DNA from: Takakia lepidozioides
Lineage: Eukaryota > Streptophyta > Takakiopsida > Takakiales > Takakiaceae
NCBI GenBank assembly: GCA_030704615.1
Contig: CM060732.1
Span: 82,483,171-82,547,170 of the forward strand
Length of the DNA: 64,000 bases
Direction of reading: 5' to 3'
Position 1 is the first letter of the stretch. Each line of letters starts with the position of its first letter. The translations under genes were made by a program, and so were the position numbers. The notes below the pieces were generated by a model. It had not been told where the DNA came from, did not search any database, and saw only the letters and a program-made list of their open reading frames with translations. Below are positions 1 to 10,509 of this stretch, in pieces.

Positions 1-580
1 CTATACTCGCTTATGGTTTTATTCTGTTTTGAAAACATATAACTCCTATGACCGAGGTTTAAAAACATAAAACTCCCATGACCGTGGATTGTGCTCACGC
101 GAGCCTGCTCATGTGAGCATGCACACGCTGTGATCACAGGATACCAACCCCCCGTGTGATCCAATAGAAAAAGGGAGCAAGTAATTAATTGTTTTAGCAA
201 TTTTGTGTGTGGTCCAATAGGAAAAAACGCCCATGTGGGCATAAACCATAAACCACCCTGTGAGGCGGATAGAAACCGGGTAGGGTGCGGGTATCGTTAG
301 AGGCTTGGGTTCAAGATAGGGTCCGGCTTGGGTAGGACGCAACTAAATACCTCACCAATAGGGCCCAGGTCAGGGTGTCATGCAATTGGCGGGCCACGTT
401 ATATACCTGGACCCTGATATACCCCCTTGGTAGGGTATATATTATACCCGCCCCTATACCCGCCCAACATTGGTTCACATCCTGCTTCCTGGTTGGGTGT
501 GGTATGATCATATGATCTTCTCCCTACTTCCCTTGAGTCCAAGCCTGTGATTTTCTCCTCTAACTTTAAAAAAAAATGGA
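1..580. other. intergenic, degenerate hAT-like fragment
   Basis: No gene is visible. Two imperfect copies of a ~33-bp motif lie side by side near 28-93. Positions about 254-473 are rich in CGGG/CCCG words and end in CCCGCCCAACATTG. That resembles the CCGCCCAACACTG terminus of the hAT-like element at 60928-61699. The other end (CTGTGAGGCGG) matches only loosely and no 8-bp target duplication was found, so this is at best an eroded copy. Confidence 0.3.
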
Positions 581-1445
581 ATTATGAGGATTGAGATAGC
601 AATGGGAGAGAGATGGAGCGCTCCATGGTTTGCGGTGAGAGAGGCCAACGGCTCCATCGTCCCGCTCGTTCGGCTCGTTTACTCCGCACGCGTACTCGGC
701 TCCACCTTCACACAGTTCTTTTCAAGAGTAACAAAGCACATAGTCCTCTCGCTTTCAACCGAGGAATCCTTGGAAGGTCTCAATCTTAAAACTTAACTCT
801 TCTCAAGCCAAGTTAGGTACAAAGCGACTGTCTAAGGCTCAGGATGGTTTCTCCGGCCTGATCCAAAGCCTGACATTTGGTGTGATCTCCTCATCATAAC
901 TGGGATCATCACCCGGTCCTAGGCATCTCAGCCCCGTACCTCGTGCATCATTTTGTGCCATCATAAACCCTTACCCTCCCCTGGATGTCTCTCCAAGACG
1001 CTCGTCCCTCAACAGTTTGCCCGACGAATCTCACCTTATTCATCCTCCAAGTAGGCTTGATAACCTGTGCTGAATTTATGCTCTAATCCCCTCCCCTTAA
1101 TGATCAGCCGCCATAATCCTAAGACCCTCTCCCATTTTTCCTTTATCAACAAACTCCATCCAATCAGCTCCCTCCTCCTGCCATCTATGTTATGATCACT
1201 GGCAAACTCTGGCCTTGGATAACTAATAGCCGTCACACTCACTAAAGTCACCCCCCGACCTCCCACTGCAGCTGCTCCAGCCTCGAAGGCCACTGTCTAT
1301 CTCCAGCTGCTTCCCGCTTCCGACTCAGCTGTTTACGGATCTCTCTCTCATCAGCGCGCCTCTTTGCTCCCTCACATCGGCTGCTCTCTTGGTTCGAGCT
1401 CGCGTTATCTCTCCTTCAGTCTCTCTTGTCTGCTCCAAAATACCC

Positions 1446-2750
1446 ATGGCTCCCCTTCTCAACAAATCCCTCAAGTCTGCTCCCACCAGATCGGGACCAC
1501 CCAGATTTTACGATCCAAGTCATCTCCACCCCTCTACTGGGACAGGCTTCTTCTTAGCACACCAATCTCACTCTTTGGGCCTCACATCGCCGAGAAATGC
1601 AAGCCAATCCGGGTCTACAATGCCAGGACCAGCAGGGGAACGTACTCGGCCCCAGCAAACATGATTCACGATTACATGAACTCCAAGCTCTCCAATTAAA
1701 CCCCCAGCCAGCCCGCCATCTGATCCTTTTGAAGGGCCATTCTACGACTTGGCAGCTCTGCAGCTGGCCATGAGTAAGGACAACCCACACATCCCCATTG
1801 AGGCGCTTTATCAAGTGAATTCTAATGTTGCACATTGAGAGCAAGGGAGTCCTACTACACTTCCCTGGCAAAAAAGTGCGCAGATCCCAAGCACGAGATT
1901 GGGCCATTCGGCATCTTGGTGGGTCGGGAGACCTTCGGCATCATTTCTGCCATCCGAGGGGTCGGGGATTCTTCTCCATCCTATTTGACTCTACAGAAGC
2001 AGCTGATAAAGCCTTCGGATTCAATCCTCATCACATGGGTACAATGTCAACATCTTCCCTTGGTCCAAGAATATGGGCAACAAAAATGGCAAAATTTGGA
2101 GCCCTCAGATCATCACGCTCCCCTATATCCCAGATCAACATATGTTCTCACTTCCAGAGATTGGTAACTTTTTTGGAGCGTATTTGGAATGTTTGGCGGT
2201 CTTTGACCCCAATATGTGCACGGCTTCTTTAAAGGAAATTCCAGCTTGGAGGAGAACTACTATTGCATCAAGAGCTCATGAAGATGGTTTTGCCAAAATT
2301 GTGGTGGTTATGCCTCATGACAAGGTCCTGCCAGAATTCATTAACCTGCCAATAGACGATCAAGGCAACTTCTTTTCAGTCAAAGTATATGAAGACGCTG
2401 CCTCTTCGGCTTGTTATTATTGTGGGCAGTCTGGTCACCTCAGGGCAGCTTGCCCATTAGCCAAAAGGAAAAGAATGGACATTAATCAAGCAATGCATGG
2501 GCAGTCAACCCTTATGCAAAATTTTGTTCCTATTCCAAACCCCCACCCAGCGGACCTACACTTCAACACACACCCCCAAGAGAAAACCAACCCTCTATCA
2601 GGGCAGGACTTGTACAACAAAGAATGGGTCTTGGACATCAAACAGGTCTCATCATCCCCACCCGCCAAGAGAAAGAAGGAGACATTTGACCCCATGATCC
2701 TGGAAGCTGTCTGTGGTCTGCGGACAATTTGCAAACGGGCAAGGTACTAA
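1446..2750 (+). pseudogene. LINE ORF1 (gag-like, DUF4283 plus CCHC knuckle), frameshifted
   Basis: The reading frame is broken into pieces. A start at 1446 (MAPLLNKSLKSAPTRSG) opens a Ser/Pro-rich N-terminus. Around 1965-2010 the translation contains GRGFFSILFDSTEAADKAF, typical of the DUF4283 domain in plant LINE ORF1 proteins. After a frameshift the longest piece (2073-2750) carries a zinc knuckle of the form C-X2-C-X4-H-X4-C at 2412-2453 (CYYCGQSGHLRAAC), followed by the basic stretch KRKRMD. Such proteins coat the LINE RNA. The piece ends at a TAA at 2748-2750. Confidence 0.75.
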
Positions 2751-2853
2751 TCAACTGGGAGCGTGAGGCCACGAGCATCTAAATCTCGTCTTCAACAAGG
2801 ATCGTCAAGGCACAACCTGCTCTAGCCCCTCTCCCAATTCCAGACATGATAAG

Positions 2854-3783
2854 ATGGGAGATGGAAGCTGCAAAAAACAAGCTGCAAAAAACAAGGGGAA
2901 GGTCAACCCCAACATTCTCAAGAGGCCACCAGTGGAACATAAACCCACTCCCACTCCCCGCTCCTCCCCTGTGGCGCACAACCCAGAAATTGCAGCATTC
3001 TGTGCCAAGCTTGGATCCTTCCCCAACTTGGCTTTAAAAGGATGCTCACTTCTCAGTTCCAGGAGGGACCCGGTGGCCACTTGTCTCACTCCCATGATTT
3101 TCAGAAGGAAACCGGCTCCTGCTTTCCTGATCACGGCTAGAGACAACATGAATTTTGAATCCATCTGGATTTCTGTACAGGACATTCACACCTTTTTGTC
3201 CAAGAGACCTATGGATAGCAGTCCCATTCCCACTATGTGCACCAAGATTCAGGTTTTTTCTCTCTCCAATTTTCCACTCTTCTCTCTCCTCTCCCACTCA
3301 GCAGTCACTTGGGGTTCGTACACTGAATCCTTCCCAGGTTTGCATCCACACCTTACCCACAACACCAATATCCTTGCTCTCATGGATGAAGCTGACCTCC
3401 TCAACACTAGTGGCACCACGCCAGGAGTCTGGGCGGAACTGGACCACTTCCAAGAATCCTACATCCCCAGCAAGGCGTTAACCAGATCCTATGACAACTT
3501 GCACAATGCCTTTACAGTGCTACACACTATCCTTGAAACGGAGAGGCATGAGGAGAATGAAGAAATTGAAAGGCAGCGCATGGCCGGACTTCATCAATCC
3601 GACATACGACCCTTTTGGTTCCCTCTCAACATCCAGCTCCTCCGACCTGCAGATCTCACAGTTCTTGTCGCAACCTCTGACCTCCTCCCAGCCTCCTTTC
3701 GAGCCCTCGTTGCCCCCCTCTCCTTGCAACTCAGCTGCCTTCTCCAACACCTGCTCCAATCTCTCCTCCCCTTATTTTTGTAA
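2854..3783 (+). pseudogene. LINE internal open frame, 309 codons, unrecognised
   Basis: A long frame with no disabling stop lies between the zinc-knuckle ORF1 and the endonuclease ORF2 of the LINE. It starts Lys-rich and Pro-rich (residues 1-40) and has no domain I can name. A short acidic/basic helix-like stretch (ETERHEENEEIERQRM) lies near residues 226-241. It is most likely the C-terminal part of ORF1, or an inter-ORF region that stayed open by chance. It should not be read as an independent host gene. Confidence 0.35.
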
Positions 3784-4246
3784 GTCCACCCCCTCCACCG
3801 CAATCAATTCCTGTTCTTATTTTTTCTCTCAACCTTGCTCTGGCCAATAGATGTTCTATTCTTTGCCTTCACACGGATATCTCCCCCGGGCCATTCAAAG
3901 GTAAAAAGTGGAAAATTCTACCGTCCATTCCCTACCCTTCTTCCTTCCACGACCTCACCTCAATCCATGGCTCTGGTAACCTTACCATCCAAACCCCAGT
4001 CTCCATAAAAACAAGGCTTCACAAGACTGACAGGTTCATACCTCTTGATTGCTCCGGTGCCCAACTTTTTCACCTGACTAGTACCCTGGTCATGTATGTT
4101 CAGCTCAAGGACCCCATTCACGAATCCCCCCGATACCACCTCTGGTCCCCTTCCCTTCTGCCCTCAGACAAAAGAACCAAATATTTCCAGGCCATCAAAT
4201 GAGTCTTCAGCCCTCAGCCTGTCCTCCACCACCAATGCAGGTTAGC

Positions 4247-7200
4247 TTGTCATCATGAAACATTCGGGGTCTTGGTTCTGACCAGATGGCCCTTAAAAAA
4301 GTCAAGCTTTCAGCTTGGCTAAGCCCCCTTATCCCTTCTCAAGCGATAGTTTTCCTTCAGGAACATAAGCTCTGCGATAGGAAAATACACAATCTCACCA
4401 ATCAGCTGTGGCCCAAATCTGCGTCTCTTTGGAAACCCTCTTATGAGGGAACTAAAGGAAGTACAACCATCCTCCTCTCCCCTTCCCTCTTTCAATTTAT
4501 AGTCAAAGAAGAGATTTGGGAACCAGGCGGAGCCCAGTTTTTCTCCCTCCAGCTCCCTAATGACTTCGAACCCTTAGGATCTACGCTCCAAACGATTCTC
4601 TAGATAGAGCAGCCTTTTGGGACAACATAAGCTCCCTTAAGTCGCAACAATATAACATTGGTAAATGGATTCTAGCTGGAGACTTTAACATGGTGGAAAA
4701 CGAATGTGACAGATTAGGCAGAGGCTCTCATAACCTCAACCCTGCTGAAGATCGGGCCTGGCAATGCTTAACTCAAACCCACAGTCTTGCTGAAGTGGAC
4801 ATGCCTCCACATAATCCAGCTTCTTCAAGCCCCTTCTTTACCTGTACAAACAATAGAGGAGTTAATGACCTTTGCATGGCTAGACTAGACAGATTCTACA
4901 CCTCCATCTCTCTTGCGCCAGGAACCTACAGATGCCCTCAAGAACCGATTCACTTTGGTTTCGATCACGCCTTAGTTACTGCCACCCTAACACTACCCAA
5001 CTCACACCCCAGAGGCAGAGGGATCTTCAAACTCAACGCTTCCCACCTTAAGATAGCCTCCTTCACTGAAGGCCTCAAGAATGCCTGGCTATCTACAGGC
5101 AACCACTCTCCATGCCCAATTCTAAGGTTCCAAGCCAAGCTTGCTGCCGCATGCAATATTAGTCAAATCCTGAGTAAAGAAATCGCAGATGCTCGCAAAG
5201 GAAGGAACTAGCCTTGAAAAAATTCCTTGGAATTTGTCAGAGGAAAATAGAGGCTCGTACCTGTGATGCCCATACCTTTTAAACGTACCTTGAAGCTCGC
5301 CTCAATCTTGACAACTACCAGCTTCTCCAAAAAAACAAAATGAGGATGTAAGCTAGAATTAACTGGTCTACCAAGGGTAAAAAAATGTACAAATATTTTT
5401 TCCAAAAAGTAAAGCAGCGAAGGGCCAACCAAACCATTTCCCAGCTTCACATTGATCCCAAGGGTACCTTGTCTTCCAGCCCTAGACTTATGTGTGCGTC
5501 CGCGTTTACTCACTTCACTACACTGTTTCAGGCTGACCCAAATGATGCTTCATACCCAGACAGACTTCAAGACTGTCTTACTTCTATTCCCCTTAAGTTT
5601 AAGCCAGAGGACTCTACCTCGCTACAGGAAGACCTCTCCCCGCAAGAGCTTGAAGAAGCTCTTAAGGCCATGAACAACAACAAGGCGCCTCGGCTTGATG
5701 GCATGCCAATAGAATTCTACAAGACCCTTTGGACTACCATCTCCAAAGATTTTTGTGATATGGCAAACGCCATCAAGGCCCAAGGATTCATGCCAGAATC
5801 CATGAACCAGGGGGTTACCGCTTTGCTTTACAAGATAGGAGATAGGACATGTCTAGGCAACTACAGGCCCATTACCTTACTCAATGTATTGCTAAAGCCC
5901 TGGCTCTTCGTATCCAGCCTCTTCTCCCTTCTATGATAAGGCCGGGGCAAGCTGGCTACATCAAAGGCAGGTACATCCTAGATAATGTTCTACTGTCTCA
6001 AGAAGCTAACATCTATGCTGCCAACACGGGTCAAGCTTTGGCCCTTGGCTGTTAGACTTCGAAAAGGCCTTTGACAGGGTAGATTGGTCTTTCTTGCTGG
6101 CAGTCCTCAAAAAGATAGGCCTTCCACCTTTCTTTTGTCAATGGGTTCAGATCCTATTACAGGGGGCTAGTAGCAGAGTCATAGTCAACGGACACCTTAC
6201 CAAACCCTTTCTACTTCAAAGGTCTGTAAGGCAAGGCTGCCCGCTGGCTCCCTTCCTGTTCCTCTTTGTGGTAGATGCTCTAGGATACATGTTAGACGAC
6301 AACCCTCTGGTGAAAGGCCTCAATCTAGTTAACCCCAAAACCAACCTTGCAAGACACGTAAAGGACTCCATGTTCGTCGATGACACCTTTCTCTTACTGC
6401 AGGCATATCACTCCTCCCTTGTAGCAGCAAAAAATACCCTATCTCGATTTTGCAGAGTTTCTGGGTTTGAAGTCAATTGGTCCAAAACCAAAGCTCTACT
6501 TCTAGGGGACACCTCCAAGTCCACAATTGGAATTGCCCCCACTTGGGGAGATCACTTGGGCCTACTTTGGGTCAAACACGGAGAGCCTACCAAGCTGCTT
6601 GGCCACACATTTGGTATCAACCTCACTGAAGATCAACGCATAGCTCCTACAGTTCAAAAACTCAAACGCCATTTAACCTACTGGGGTTCTTGCCACCTCT
6701 CCATCACTGGTAGGGCTCTGGTAGCCAACCAGATCCTCTTGGCAAGAGTATGGTACTTTGCCTCCACATGGGGACCAGAATAAAAAATCATTAAGGAGGT
6801 CAAAAGGTTAATCCGGAATTTCATCTGGGGTGCCAAATCCTCGGCGGAAGGCAAAAGACCTCAAGTCTCTTGGGCCCAAATATGCCTCCCCAAAAAGATG
6901 GGTGGACTGGGTGTGCTTGATCCAGAAAAATAAATCATGTCACTACTAGGAAAATGGATCCCAAGATACCTTGGACTAGAAGGTGGATGGTGGAAACTTA
7001 TGGTATCGGAGACCATCTTTTCATCCTCCCCTCTTAAAAGCGTCATCTGGCCTGCATCCAGCCACTGGATTGTTCAAGGCTTCAATCTTAAGTTCACTGA
7101 CTCTCCTCTCTGGTCTTCCATCTGAAATCTTGGAACTGCCTAAGATGTTTTCTGTCAAAACAGGAGCCTACCACTTTCTCTGAAACATTGAGGCAACATC

Positions 7201-8600
7201 TGTTCCTAAATACCCCAGCCCCTTCAATGGAGGATCGAGGGTTGGCAAAGAGATGGGCAACTTGGGAATCCAGGGGGTATTCTTCTGTCAAACATCTCTG
7301 GGAGAGCACCCCTCAATCCCTTCAACAAGCTCTAGGCTCTACGAGACTCCGCTCTGGAATTCAACTCATTATCCAATCAATACCGGACTCATGGAAGCTG
7401 CTGCTCAAAGATGGCCCTGAACAACTTAGACCTCACCAGTGGGTGCTAGCAAACCCCCCTTCCCTGGAGGTTCTCTACATTGCTGAGGTCTCACAGGCAC
7501 TCATAACAGGGTTTTGTTTCCAGGCGGATGACCTCTCATGTCGTCTCTCCTTTATGGGTAGGGACACTGTCATTCTCCCACCTATCAATGTCTCCCATGC
7601 TAGAATCTGTCATTGGTCCACACTTGAAAAAACATTCAACCCGGTCGCCCCCAGAGGAACTCCCATCCTTTCCTGGTTACAAAAAGAAACCTTTGTCTTA
7701 TTCGGGAACTCGGGCATCAGTTCGTTGCAACTGGACCCCGCTGAATGGACTTGGTCTTTCCAGGATGAACAACAACCTTTCTTCGCCTACTTGGCCAAAA
7801 GAGGCTACAGAGCTCTGCTGAGTGCCAGGCCCCTATTCACGAAGTGGAATGACAAATGGAGTCACGAAGGTTTCAGGGAAGAGGACTGGAAAGGGATATG
7901 GGCTCAAGTATGGGAAAAAACGAAATCAGCCAAGATTAGTGCCTTTCTTTGGCAAGTGGCAAACAAAGTTTTCAAGGTAGGCCAGTACCTGAATTTTGAC
8001 GAGGCACTACTCTGTCAATGCTGTTCCACTCAAACCATTGAATCACTGGAGCATTGTCTAAGTCATTGCCAAGCACCCCGCACCATTTGGCCTTTGGTTC
8101 GGACCTTCTACAGACCTTGGGATGTCATGCTTTCCACTTCAGTCAACATTCTCCTCAACTACAATCAACAAGGAAAATCCAGGGCTTCTGTCTGTCCAGT
8201 CTTTGAAACGCTAAGAGGAGCAGTGCTTTGGAATCTGTGGAAAAGTCGTTGTGCTTGGACCCTCAATAGTGAGAACAGTAATGCTACGACAATCCTCACT
8301 ATGGTCTTTTTTTTATCTTACAATTGCTGCTAAGAAAGCTTGGGCCCAACTGTGTGCAGCAATTGCCAGGAAGCCCGAGTGCAAGTTCGCCCTACTCTAG
8401 ACTTTCAGATCCACTTGGGCCAACAACGGATTTGTCGCTGCAATCACGATCTCACCTGTTCATGGGCAGACAATATCCCCTCCTGCTAGCAGGGGTACAG
8501 AAATCACTTATTCGGCTTCCCCGGAATTTGAGTGCTCTGAAGTCAATTGGAAGCATGTCAGATTGTCCTCCTCTGCTCGTCTTCACTTCCATAGATAAAC
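4247..8600 (+). pseudogene. LINE ORF2: endonuclease, reverse transcriptase, zf-RVT
   Basis: The AP-endonuclease opens with the expected WNIRGLGSDQ, but its Trp codon is TGA at 4256-4258. It continues through FLQEHKL, GDFN (4678-4689), RLDRF and a D-H motif (FGFDHALVTATL). The reverse transcriptase shows NNKAPRLDGMPIEFYK, NYRPITLLN, RPGQAGYIKGR, LLDFEKAFDRVDW, VRQGCPLAPFLF and an FVDD catalytic box (6373-6384), where most relatives have YADD. A KKMGGLGVLDP block near 6894-6926 and a zf-RVT finger (CQCC...EHCLSHC, about 8012-8070) follow. Frameshifts fall near 5900-6060 and 7100-7190; stops include TAA codons at 6781 and 6931. The protein would have nicked DNA and copied its own RNA there. The residual 3' frame (STWANNGFVA, about 8400) marks the C-terminal tail. 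Confidence 0.85.
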
Positions 8601-9062
8601 AACTTGCTCGAAAATCCCTTCTGTCTCCTTGATCCGTTCCTGACTACTCCACTTCATCGCTCCCATCCCTCCCTCCCTCTCTCTCTCACCGTTGCTCCGT
8701 TCAGTCCGACTTCCAGCCTTAGATCCTGCAACGATGTCCACAATCGCCTACAGGTCTTCGTCTTCATCTCCCCAATGGCAGTTTAGCCACTATTTCTCCA
8801 AAGCATGGACTTGTCTCTCTAGCACCTAGGAGTATCCGCTAGGCCATTTTAGTCCTAGCTTTGGTGCCACGGTTTCATAGTGTCTTGTTTCTCACTTATT
8901 GATCGAGGGTCATCCTACTCGGCTTGCCGTGTGAACATGCCTTATGGCAGCCTACGGGCATTCAAGGGTTTTAATTTTTTTCCCTTCAAATAACCTTCAA
9001 TAAAATTCATCCAGGGCATCCCCCCTGTTCTAAAAAATAATAATAATAATAATAATAATTAT
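8600..9062 (+). other. LINE 3' UTR and (TAA)n tail
   Basis: Non-coding, pyrimidine-rich then AT-rich sequence downstream of ORF2. It ends with a CCAGGGCATCCCCCCTGTTC block and an AAAAAATAATAATAAT tail. Other LINE tails here end the same way: a short A/T-rich stretch, CAGGG, a C-rich block, then the A-rich tail. Confidence 0.7.
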
Positions 9063-9176
9063 TATGATTTTGTTTTTGAAATTATGATTTCAATCCTTCC
9101 CCTTTTAATTTATTGTTATTTATGAAAAACAAAAAGGGGAAAAGGCTGACATCAATTCTAAGGAAGGTGTACTTAA

Positions 9177-9365
9177 ATTATGGTGTGTCCTGACAACCAA
9201 GTTGTAGCCAAGTGGTAATGGGCACATACCACCTTGGGAGTGGTTGTGGGTTCAATCCAGCGAATGGTGTCACAAAGATGTCCACCTTCCTGTTGGAAGG
9301 CAGTAGCCCTTCGGACACCATAATTTATGCTTCCTTGGGGAGGTGTCATATATTATTATGGTGTG
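9177..9365 (+). mobile_element. tRNA-derived SINE with perfect 11-bp target duplication
   Basis: The body (9188-9354, 167 bp) begins with an RNA polymerase III A-box-like TAGCCAAGTGG and a B-box-like GTTGTGGGTTCAATCC, the arrangement of a tRNA-derived SINE head. It is flanked by identical direct repeats ATTATGGTGTG at 9177-9187 and 9355-9365, the target duplication expected from LINE-assisted insertion. The same sequence recurs near 30962-31075 (truncated) and, split by another element, at about 60890-60927 plus 61700-61800. A conserved body word is GGAAGGCAGTAGCCCTTC. Confidence 0.8.
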
Positions 9366-10509
9366 CCTTCCTTTCGAGGGACTATTGGCTTCCCTTAGAA
9401 GGTGGGACACTTTGAACCCTAGATCACCTAGGTTACTCCTCTAACTGGCTTGATTTGCCCTTTTATATATACTTAGGGTCAGATGTTTCCATTTTCAAGC
9501 AGGAGCAGTTCTGCCCAATTTCAAGGCCGGTTCCATGCTCAGATTGGGCCAGCCTCTAAAACTTGTACGGGGGAGGTGTCACAATTCAAAGTTCCCCTTT
9601 CTGGCGCAAAATAAAAATAAAAATAAAAAAATGATTGAAAACAAAGTACGAAAATCAGTAAAGGATCAAATCATTTAATCACTTAATCCACTTTTAAGCC
9701 AATATCTCTACCCAGATTTTCCATACTCAATCCATGATACGTCATGATGCAGGGGGTCATCCATATTTCCCATGAGGCAATCCCGCACGATGGATGAATA
9801 ATACATGCAATGGATGTACGAATAAGTATTCAGGTCCGTTCTTGGCAGTTAGCCCCAGAACGCAAAACCAGAACCAGGAACGGAATTCGCCACAGAAGCC
9901 GAAGTGACGTGGACGGAATACGCGTAGTGGCGGACGGTAAACCATGATGGAAGAGCGCGGTGGTTCCGTCACGTCACCGTACCGCCGTCTTCTCCAACTG
10001 TCGTTAACGGTATCTCCCCCGCAATTTACGCTGCGCAATCACCGGGAGGCTTATCCACCTTCCCGCCATCTTTTCTCTTCTCGTCTCTCTCTCTCTCCCT
10101 CTGTCTTTCGTGTCTGTTTTGTGTGCATCAGTCTCCTCAATCGCGTGTAGTCGCTGTGAATTTGTGTAAGTCTTGCACTGTCTCTCTGTCTCTTTGTAGC
10201 GGGCATTTTCTGACAGGATTCGCACCAGCTCAGATACCCTTCTCTCTGTGGTGATACGTCTTTAACACTTCTTTTCCACCTACACTCTCTCTCTTGGGAT
10301 CTCTCTCTGCACTCGTCTCCTACACTCAACCAGGCATTCACTTTCTCATATTGATTTCGGACACGCTCCTCTGTTGGCTGACATACATACTCCATACATA
10401 CTGCGCTCTCGATCAGTAGATTTCTCGGAGAGAGAGCTCCCGCAGCTGTCTCTGCATCTAGTCTAGATACATTTGGCCCCTGTGTGGGCTGGCATCATAA
10501 TTTATTACA
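9366..10509. promoter_or_regulatory. upstream region and probable 5' leader of expansin gene 1
   Basis: No gene is seen at 9366-10050. From about 10070 to 10440 the plus strand becomes CT-rich (TCTCGTCTCTCTCTCTCTC and similar), a composition common in plant 5' leaders. It leads to the expansin start at 10510. No TATA box or splice site could be fixed with confidence. Confidence 0.4.

Larger units (their letters stand above)
1300..9062 (+). mobile_element. decayed L1-type LINE retrotransposon
   Basis: A non-LTR retrotransposon reads in order: an ORF1 with DUF4283-like and CCHC zinc-knuckle parts, an AP-endonuclease, a reverse transcriptase, a zf-RVT zinc finger, an AT-rich 3' UTR and a terminal (TAA)n tract at about 9034-9060. 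It encoded the RNA-binding and target-primed reverse-transcription machinery of a plant L1-clade element. Many stops and frameshifts make it inactive. The 5' boundary is uncertain because no target duplication was found, so the start given is approximate. The last ~40 bases before the tail (AATAAAATTCATCCAGGG followed by a C-rich stretch) resemble the ends of the LINE tails near 23.6 and 36.5 kb, so these belong to one family or to close families. Confidence 0.85.

Noticed and set aside
2854-3783. Independent 309-residue host gene
   Set aside because: It lies between ORF1 and ORF2 of a LINE, lacks any domain and is biased in composition.
9966-10395. Arg/Glu-rich minus-strand proteins over the expansin leader
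   Set aside because: They are translations of the antisense of a CT-rich 5' leader.
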